NCBI RefSeq assembly: GCF_000297095.1 | Contig: NZ_AEEA01000175.1 | Location: forward strand, 1 to 27,659 | Length of the DNA: 27,659 nt | Direction of reading: 5' to 3' | Source: Treponema primitia ZAS-1 | Lineage (GTDB): Bacteria; Spirochaetota; Spirochaetia; Treponematales; Breznakiellaceae | Shown: one piece after another, positions 22,275-27,659 of the stretch | Position numbering within the stretch: the first letter of the stretch is position 1 | How the letters are laid out: every line of letters starts with the position of its first letter | The notes under the pieces: model-generated | Told to the model about the DNA's origin: nothing | What the model saw: only the letters and a program-made list of their open reading frames with translations | The model's database searches: none | Made by a program: the position numbers and the translations under genes

Positions 22275-24836
22275 TTACGGCCCAATCATTATTCCGCTGT
22301 CATCAATATGGGTTGAACCTGAATAGGTGTTCGGCGAGAGGTATATATTAAACCTGTCTTTGTTGTCCCGGATAAGGGTTCCCGTTCCCGCTAATACCCG
22401 GGTGCTTCCCCATGAGGCCGTCGCTACCCGAATTGCCGCAACGGGTATCCTTCCGGTCAGATTGCCCCGTATGGTGATAAATGTATTTAACCGAAGATAT
22501 ACCCAATCGCCGTGGGCAACCGCCGCTCCGCCCTCCATGGAGAATTTACAGGTACTATCCACATACACCCCATTACCGATCATGGCGGAATTACCGCTCA
22601 TGGCGAACTCACCGGAGTCGAACAAAAACACTCCGTTACCCAGGGAGGCGGCGTTCCCTTCACCGCTCCCGTTCCCGCCTATGGTTCCGCCGCTCATATT
22701 GAAGGTAATGCCCTCCACATACACCCCGCCGCCGTGATCAGCGCGATTGGAGCGGATAGTCCCCCCGGTCATAGAAAAACTACCACCCACAGCATACACC
22801 CCGCCGCCGCGGTTTGCGTTATACCCGGGGCTTGATAAGGAACTGCCCCCTATGGTTCCCGCCGACATAGTAAAACTACCGCCCGCAAGATACACCTGTC
22901 CGCCGTTGCCATAATTGTTGAGATCGGTTGAGGTAGTATCGCTGGAAGCAAAGTTATCGGCGATGGTTCCCCCGCTCATATTGAAGGTGCTCCCGGCGCC
23001 GATATATACCCCTCCGCCTCCGAAGGTAGTATTCGCAGCATTATTTTCGCTGATTTTCCCGCCGTAGAGATTAAAGACGCCGCTGCTTTTTACATAAACC
23101 CCGCCGCCGCGATTACTATAGTTGGTATTCCAATTGTTTCGCAGGGTTACCCCGTCGTACATATTCAATGTCCCGCCATCCACCGTAATAAGGGCGGCGC
23201 TGGCCCATATATAACCGGGATCCGCGTGGTTCCCATCGATAATAAGTTCGCCGCTGCCGCCGGGGGTATCAAAACCTAAGTATAAAGCTGTCCCCGCGCT
23301 TATCGTAAAGAGACTGTCTGTAAACTCTATAGGATCCTTCCTCCGGGTTATGGTAACGACGCTTCCCGCTTTGGGGACAAGCCGTATCTGTCTGCCGCCC
23401 GTAATTGTGTAGCCCGTCGTCCCGGTCCCCTCCGGCAGGATAATACTTTGTAAAAGGGTAATTTCATCGGAGCTGCCTGCGCCCCCCGCCGGCACCGCGT
23501 CTATGGCCTCCTTAAGGGACGCATAGGGTATTGTTCCCCGCATGGCGACTGCGCTCACGGTTTCTGCAAATACCGCGGTCACCGTTATATCGGCGGCAGG
23601 CATGGTAATTAAATTCGACCCCGCAACAAGGGGGATAGTGGCGACACCATCGGTATAGCCGGCGCTTGTTAGGGTATACCCGCTGTTCGGTGTAAGCGTC
23701 AGGGTAAGCTGGGCACCAGCAGCGGCGGTTGTTACCGGCGTCCCCGCAATGGCTGCCGTTACCGTTCCATTGGCAGGGCTGGCGGTGTTTATGGTGATGG
23801 TATAAACGGTAGTATCCGCCGCCGTCGTTACGGTCACGATATACGGCTGGGTTGTACCGTCCGCCGCCGTTACCGTGTAGGTTTGCGGTGCGCTGAAATC
23901 CTGCGCTACCCCCGTATCGGGGTTAATAGACGCCCCGGTATGGGTAAGCGCGGGGGCAAGGCTGGTAACATTGGTCCCGTAGGGCACGGTTACCGCAATG
24001 GTGTGCGCATCTTCGTTTATGGTTCCGCTCTCCCCTGCCAGGGTAAAGCCAGTTATCGCCTTGGCGCCGCTCAATGCCGGGGTTACGGTCACGACATAGT
24101 CTGCGGTGGAATTGTTCTCCGCCGTGACCGTGTAGGTAACCGGGCTGGTGAAATCAAGGTTGGTAAAAACAGCCGGGGATACGCTCAGCGCCGTCCCGCC
24201 GCTTTGGGCAATGGTCATCCCGGTGTGGGTAACGGACGCAGTCATACTACTTACAACAGTCCCGTAAGGCGCCGCGACAGCAACCGTCCTTGGCACAGCA
24301 GCTTCGTCAATCACGCCGACGGCCATTACCGGGCTGGTAATACTGAACGCCGTAATCGCCTTGTCCGCTGCCGGCGGCGGTGGTGTATCCTCCGACACAC
24401 AAATAATGGGGGGAATTATAATGTCAGTAAAACTGCGCCATCCGTCGGTGGTCCCTAGCTTTAGGGTAAGCGTGTATGTATCCCCCGGCTGTGCCCCGGC
24501 GATATGGATGAAAACCCGGTTGGAGTCACCACCTTCCACCCATATAGCAGCCGGGTCCGGCGCTATTCCGTTATTGAGTACCACATAACCCAGGTCATAC
24601 CCCTGGCTATTATGCAAATTCAGATCCAGGATAAATTCAGGTGATGACGCGGCTGCGGGGGGGATACGGATAGACCCGTCCTCAAGGACAATACTTCCGG
24701 AAGTACCCAGGTCCCAGTCTTCCAGCCGGACCACACCGGTTTGGTGTGCAATAAAATCCTCTATGGACTGGCTGAAATTGTCACAGCCGGAAAGGGAGAG
24801 AACAAGTATGAAAAAAATTGCCCTGTACATGTACAT
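22275..24836 (-). CDS. Large surface lipoprotein: DUF5018/cadherin-like, InlB-like and beta-helix repeats
   Basis: 853 residues. A short signal ends in the lipobox LSLSGC (C18). Residues about 157-252 and 256-338 are two related domains, each starting KAIT-F and ending YVVTVT or YIVTVT, with PYGT and THTG inside, like DUF5018/cadherin-like domains. Residues about 344-424 match the divergent InlB-type bacterial repeat (PANGTVTAAIAG, TLTPNSGYTL, MPAADITVTAVFA). Residues about 575-790 hold five or more beta-helix coils with GGGVY and NMSGGTI cores. It is likely an exposed adhesin or binding protein. Two in-frame ATGs (24836, 24830) lie in a palindromic GTACATGTACATGTAC with GGGAAGG upstream. It is the first gene of the cyclase operon; domain names are by eye. 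Confidence 0.78.
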   Translation of the reverse strand: MYMYRAIFFILVLSLSGCDNFSQSIEDFIAHQTGVVRLEDWDLGTSGSIVLEDGSIRIPPAAASSPEFILDLNLHNSQGYDLGYVVLNNGIAPDPAAIWVEGGDSNRVFIHIAGAQPGDTYTLTLKLGTTDGWRSFTDIIIPPIICVSEDTPPPPAADKAITAFSITSPVMAVGVIDEAAVPRTVAVAAPYGTVVSSMTASVTHTGMTIAQSGGTALSVSPAVFTNLDFTSPVTYTVTAENNSTADYVVTVTPALSGAKAITGFTLAGESGTINEDAHTIAVTVPYGTNVTSLAPALTHTGASINPDTGVAQDFSAPQTYTVTAADGTTQPYIVTVTTAADTTVYTITINTASPANGTVTAAIAGTPVTTAAAGAQLTLTLTPNSGYTLTSAGYTDGVATIPLVAGSNLITMPAADITVTAVFAETVSAVAMRGTIPYASLKEAIDAVPAGGAGSSDEITLLQSIILPEGTGTTGYTITGGRQIRLVPKAGSVVTITRRKDPIEFTDSLFTISAGTALYLGFDTPGGSGELIIDGNHADPGYIWASAALITVDGGTLNMYDGVTLRNNWNTNYSNRGGGVYVKSSGVFNLYGGKISENNAANTTFGGGGVYIGAGSTFNMSGGTIADNFASSDTTSTDLNNYGNGGQVYLAGGSFTMSAGTIGGSSLSSPGYNANRGGGVYAVGGSFSMTGGTIRSNRADHGGGVYVEGITFNMSGGTIGGNGSGEGNAASLGNGVFLFDSGEFAMSGNSAMIGNGVYVDSTCKFSMEGGAAVAHGDWVYLRLNTFITIRGNLTGRIPVAAIRVATASWGSTRVLAGTGTLIRDNKDRFNIYLSPNTYSGSTHIDDSGIMIGP
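22680..23110 (-). repeat. Degenerate coding repeats of the beta-helix region
   Basis: At least five spaced copies, about 70-120 nt apart, code for a GGGVYV turn followed by a strand and an NMSGGTI-like coil. Conserved tracts on the plus strand include ATACACCCCGCCGCCG and GTTCCGCCGCTCAT with third-base changes. They reflect repeat expansion of a right-handed beta-helix, not a CRISPR or regulatory array. Confidence 0.7.
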
Positions 24837-24948
24837 GTACCTTCCCTTGCGTTTTCTAAAATATATGCTTTTTTCTTCGCAAGATTCATTTGTACATGTA
24901 CCTTTCTGTGAGTTTTTTAAATTATACGCTTTTTCTTCGTAAGATTCA
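24831..24948. repeat. Tandem duplication of the lipoprotein gene leader
   Basis: Two adjacent copies of about 58-60 nt start with GTACATGTACCTT (24831 and 24892) and end with AAGATTCA (24881-24888 and 24941-24948), about 85% identical by eye with one gap. On the minus strand the outer copy has TATAAT (24921-24926) and the inner copy ATATAT at the same place. The outer copy also repeats the AAGGTACATG initiation region, giving a three-codon frame ATGTACAAATGA upstream of the real start. Confidence 0.75.
24921..24926 (-). promoter_or_regulatory. Candidate -10 box for the lipoprotein-cyclase-FecR-barrel operon
   Basis: A perfect TATAAT on the minus strand, 84 nt before the lipoprotein ATG, in the 140-nt gap after the second phosphatase gene. 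The region 17 nt upstream (GTGAAT) is a poor -35, so the call rests on the -10 alone. Confidence 0.35.
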
Positions 24949-24976
24949 CCGTTTTTTGTTCTTTACCGAATTTTAA

Positions 24977-26152
24977 CTACACAAACCGCATATCCATCAG
25001 GGTAATATCATCCACCAAGGGCGCCTCTCCCAACCACTGATCAATTTCAGTGTCCATAAGAGCGGGAATATCACGATGATCGTGGGCGTGAAATGTTTTG
25101 AGCAGATTAAAGGCGTTTTTTTCTCCGAACTTTTCCCCGGAAAGGGCGGTCATGTTGGGGAGGCCGTTGGTGTGGGTGGCGATGCGCAAGCCTGTTTTAA
25201 TGGGAACGATCTGGCCTTTATCCACATCCAGTTCTTCATTCAGGCCCAGGGGGGGCATATTGGGGGACACCAGTTTGTAGGAAAGGTGGTTGCCATCGGA
25301 GGGGAGAAAAATATGGATAGGAGAAAAACCGCAGTTGTGGATCTTCACGGTCATGGTGGAAAAATCAATGTAGAAAAGCACCGCCCCTACCCGCAGACCC
25401 GTGGGGTTCACATCCCGGACCAGGGTGTTGATAAACTCCGTCATCCGTTCCGGGTAACCGTCATAATCGGAAAGGACCAGGGTTTCAAAACAGGCGCCCA
25501 GGGCCATGGCGGCCATTGAGCCGGAGATGTTCTGGGCCGCCACATCAAAACAGCCCACCATGTATTGGCCCTTCCAGATCTGAAAAACCTGGTAAAAATC
25601 TCCGCCGATTTCGTTGGCCATTTTATTGTAAAACAGGAGCTTGATACGTTTATCGTCGATCACCGCTTTTGCCAGGAGCTTCTTCTGAATTTCCCGCGCC
25701 TGGGCCATGTCCTGCGCACGAAGACTGTTGGTGTACTTCAGCATATTCTGGAGGCTGACTATCCCCAGGTACGTATGGTTGTATTCCAGGATGAACCACA
25801 CCGCATCCTTGCCGGGATCCCCTGAGAAGTATTCGTCCATCAGGGTGCTGATAAAGGTGGTGGCATCTACCGTGGCCCGGGCGGGGATGACGAAGAGGTG
25901 GAGTTCCCGCAGCCAGGCGCGCATACGGGCGGAAACACCGTCGAAGGTTTCCAGCATGGCCCGGGCGGGGATAACGCCGATTATTTTGCCTTCGCTTATA
26001 ACAGGGATGGCTTCCAACTCGGGGTTTGACCGAAAAATCGTGAGGGCGGTCTCGTTGGTTTCCCCGAGCGGAACCGGGTCCGGACAAATCACCAGGGTTC
26101 CTACCTGGAGCGGAGAAAAACTAATGTCCGGCGCCTTGTTATTCGGATCCAT
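24977..26152 (-). CDS. CBS-SpoIIE (PP2C-type) phosphatase paralogue lacking an active-site Asp
   Basis: 391 residues from the ATG at 26152. Residues about 15-145 are a CBS-like pair (VISEGKIIGVIPARAMLETF; TYLGIVSLQNMLKYTNS) and about 155-391 a SpoIIE/RsbU-type PP2C domain. GGDFY (D185), CFDVA (D203) and LVDDITL (D381, D382) are kept, but the usual S-D-G-L motif reads T-N-G-L with N329, and the next D is also N. This loses a metal ligand, so activity may be weak or absent. The longer frame starts with a TTG 1 nt after GAGGAG; the ATG, 11 nt from that site and aligned with the paralogue's start, is preferred. It follows its paralogue by 15 nt. Confidence 0.85.
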   Translation of the reverse strand: MDPNNKAPDISFSPLQVGTLVICPDPVPLGETNETALTIFRSNPELEAIPVISEGKIIGVIPARAMLETFDGVSARMRAWLRELHLFVIPARATVDATTFISTLMDEYFSGDPGKDAVWFILEYNHTYLGIVSLQNMLKYTNSLRAQDMAQAREIQKKLLAKAVIDDKRIKLLFYNKMANEIGGDFYQVFQIWKGQYMVGCFDVAAQNISGSMAAMALGACFETLVLSDYDGYPERMTEFINTLVRDVNPTGLRVGAVLFYIDFSTMTVKIHNCGFSPIHIFLPSDGNHLSYKLVSPNMPPLGLNEELDVDKGQIVPIKTGLRIATHTNGLPNMTALSGEKFGEKNAFNLLKTFHAHDHRDIPALMDTEIDQWLGEAPLVDDITLMDMRFV

Positions 26153-26167
26153 AAAAACCAAACTCCT

Positions 26168-27340
26168 CTATAAAAACCGCATGTCCACCAGGGTTACATC
26201 GTCCGCAAGGGAAGCCTCCCCTATCCAGCCTGCGATCTCCTGATCCAGGAACCTCCGGAGACTATTCTGGGGAACCTGATGAAACTTCTTTAACAGGTCA
26301 AAGGTTTTATCCTCCCCATAACGCTCCCCGTAGACATTGGTCATGTCCGTCAAGCCGTCGGAATAGGCGGTAATCCGCAATCCCTTGGTAAGGGAAACAA
26401 TCTGCCCGGTATCCACATCCAGCTCTTCCTGAATACCCAAGGGGGGAAGGCTGGGCTGTATGGCCTTAAAGGTTATCCGCTTATCTTCCAGGGGCACAAA
26501 GATCAACACCGGGGAAAAACCGCAGTTGTGGATCTTCACGGTCATGGTGGTAAAATCGATATAAAACAACACTGCGGTAACAAAGATACCCGGGGGATTC
26601 ACATCCCGTACCAGGGAATTGATGAACTGGGTAGTTTTTTCCGCGCCGCCCTCAAATTTGAAGAGTTCCAGGGCGGAAAAACAGGCGCCCAGGGCCATGG
26701 TTGCCAGGGACCCGGAGATATTCTTCCCCGCCACATCAAAACAGCCAACCAGATAACGGTCCTTACCACCCCGGAAAACCCGGTAAAAATCCCCCCCAAG
26801 CTCATGGGCCATCTTATTGAAAAGCAGAACCTGGAGCCGTTTATCGTTAACCAGGGACTTATCCAGGAGGTTCTGCTGTATCTCCCCTGCCCGCAGCAGA
26901 TCCCGAACCTGGATGCTATTGGTATACTCGACTATTTTACGGATCCCCACCACCCCAAAGTAGGCCTGTTTATACAGAACCACAAACCACGAGGCGTCAT
27001 CCCCCTGTTCCCCCTTAAGGAAGTCCGCCATTACCGCATCAATGGATGTGGAAGCCTCAACGGTATCCAGGGCCGGAATCAGATAGGCTTCCAGACTGGT
27101 ATCCAAGGCGGTGTATGAGGCGGAACCGGCTATCTTTTCCAGGGTAGAGCGGGAAATAACCCCCAATACCTTACCGTTTTGCTCCACCGGGACCACTTTC
27201 CGTTTCGGTTCATCCTTGAGGGAAGCGAGAACGTCAACCACGCTGGACCCAATACTTACCGGTTCGATAATTTCCGCAATGGATCCAATCTGGAGGGGAG
27301 AAAAATAATGGTCATGCGTAGCAACGCCCTGTTCATCCAT
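26168..27340 (-). CDS. CBS-SpoIIE (PP2C-type) serine phosphatase
   Basis: 390 residues from the ATG at 27340. CBS-like segments span about 20-145 (VEQNGKVLGVISRSTLEKI; YFGVVGIRKIVEYTNS) and a SpoIIE/RsbU-type PP2C domain spans about 155-390. All expected metal residues are visible: D184 in GGDFY, D202 in CFDVAGKNISG, D328 in YSDGLTDM and D380/D381 in LADDVTLVDM. Such phosphatases usually act on anti-sigma-factor antagonists. The frame extends 23 codons up to a TTG, but that part lies over the predicted promoter and the paralogue aligns at this Met. There is no Shine-Dalgarno, in keeping with a nearly leaderless mRNA. No STAS or kinase partner is in view. Confidence 0.87.
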   Translation of the reverse strand: MDEQGVATHDHYFSPLQIGSIAEIIEPVSIGSSVVDVLASLKDEPKRKVVPVEQNGKVLGVISRSTLEKIAGSASYTALDTSLEAYLIPALDTVEASTSIDAVMADFLKGEQGDDASWFVVLYKQAYFGVVGIRKIVEYTNSIQVRDLLRAGEIQQNLLDKSLVNDKRLQVLLFNKMAHELGGDFYRVFRGGKDRYLVGCFDVAGKNISGSLATMALGACFSALELFKFEGGAEKTTQFINSLVRDVNPPGIFVTAVLFYIDFTTMTVKIHNCGFSPVLIFVPLEDKRITFKAIQPSLPPLGIQEELDVDTGQIVSLTKGLRITAYSDGLTDMTNVYGERYGEDKTFDLLKKFHQVPQNSLRRFLDQEIAGWIGEASLADDVTLVDMRFL

Positions 27341-27354
27341 ATATAGTTGTATTA

Positions 27355-27405
27355 ATAATACCATCCTGGTACCAATTGGACAACCTGGTCTTAATAGACT
27401 ATTAT
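27355..27405. promoter_or_regulatory. Symmetric divergent promoters sharing a -35 region
   Basis: Leftward: -35 TTGTCC (27378-27383, minus) and -10 TATTAT (27355-27360, minus), 17-nt spacer. Rightward: -35 TGGACA (27377-27382) and -10 TATTAT (27400-27405), 17-nt spacer. The two overlap at the -35 and are mirror images about position 27380. The leftward start would lie about 8 nt before the phosphatase ATG; the rightward one about 10 nt before the GTG of the peptidase gene. Confidence 0.6.
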
Positions 27406-27421
27406 TCAAAAAGGGAGTCCG

Positions 27422-27659
27422 GTGAATATACTATTTCAGTTTATTAATAAAATAATACCTAAAATCAATATCCTTTCGGGTAAGGCCGTCAAGGCGCTGG
27501 ATCGTGTCCGTGGCGCCTCTTCCCCCCTGGCGGATCGCCTTTTGGCGGATGCCCTGCGTTTGGCGGAGATCCCCTCCCCTACCCATCAGGAGGAACAGCG
27601 GGCGGCTTTTATACTGGAACGTCTTGCAAACCTGCAAATATCCCCCCAAATGGATGAGC
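27422..27659 (+). CDS. M20-family-like metallopeptidase, partial (N-terminus only)
   Basis: 79 codons from a GTG at 27422 and open to the right edge. After an N-terminal stretch comes ALRLAEIPSPTHQEEQRAA (residues about 45-63), followed by FILERLANLQISP, the typical opening of M20 amidohydrolases and dipeptidases, where the first helix and IPSPT-x-x-E motif come before the metal-binding His. GGGAG lies 4 nt before the GTG, and an in-frame stop at 27395 bounds the start. It is divergent from the phosphatase pair. The metal ligands lie outside the window, so the family call rests on the N-terminal motif only. Confidence 0.6.
   Translation, partial: MNILFQFINKIIPKINILSGKAVKALDRVRGASSPLADRLLADALRLAEIPSPTHQEEQRAAFILERLANLQISPQMDE

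Noticed and set aside
22680..23110. Regularly spaced similar tracts that might be a CRISPR array
   Set aside because: The units are in frame, degenerate at third positions and code beta-helix coils of one protein; spacing varies and no cas gene is present.
27341..27409. Longer phosphatase starting at a TTG codon 23 codons upstream
   Set aside because: The extension covers the predicted promoter, has no Shine-Dalgarno, and has no counterpart in the paralogue.
27431..27649. 72-codon minus-strand frame at the right edge
   Set aside because: The plus strand here encodes an M20-like N-terminus with its own Shine-Dalgarno and promoter; the minus frame is its shadow.

Overview
The window looks like chromosome from a termite-gut-type or other host-associated Treponema (Spirochaetota). 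The evidence is the mix of genes: FecR-domain proteins fused to Fn3/Ig-like segments and outer-membrane barrels, a class III cyclase, CBS-SpoIIE phosphatases, an Rpn-type nuclease, a long-form iPGM and a CUT1 sugar operon, with moderate GC and strong AGGAG Shine-Dalgarno sites. This is inference from gene content; no rRNA or other marker is present, and no tRNA, CRISPR array or intact insertion sequence was seen.

Layout. (1) 1-333: 5' part of a minus-strand Rpn/PD-(D/E)XK nuclease running off the left edge, then a 361-bp gap holding a 132-nt nested palindrome and a near-consensus sigma-70 promoter. (2) 695-5278, plus strand: XRE-cupin regulator, aconitase-superfamily large and small subunits (LeuC/LeuD type, substrate not certain), CstA-type transporter, hotdog thioesterase; a tight operon that looks like uptake and processing of a small carboxylic acid. 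(3) 5281-6942, minus: gpmI, meeting the thioesterase gene tail to tail with 2 nt between. (4) 7063-16792, minus: a carbohydrate locus read as lacI-type regulator, solute-binding lipoprotein, two permeases, a GH42-like hydrolase, D-lyxose isomerase and a GH116-like hydrolase. Both hydrolases lack signal peptides, so the model is import of a short glycoside, cytoplasmic cleavage, then aldose-ketose isomerisation. The ATPase is not here. (5) 16968-24836, minus: four genes with 11-19 nt junctions encoding a beta-helix lipoprotein, a membrane class III adenylate cyclase, an inner-membrane-anchored FecR/Fn3 protein and a secreted Ig-like/beta-barrel protein. This is the best candidate for an undescribed system: an envelope-spanning module tied to cAMP. 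(6) 24977-27340, minus: two tandem CBS-SpoIIE phosphatase paralogues, one of which has lost an active-site Asp. (7) 27422 to the right edge, plus: start of an M20-like peptidase, divergent from the phosphatases through a symmetric promoter pair that shares its -35 region.

Several starts were moved from the longest reading frame to internal ATGs with better support (gpmI, lacI, cyclase, both phosphatases). All functions are read from motifs by eye; no database search was possible.
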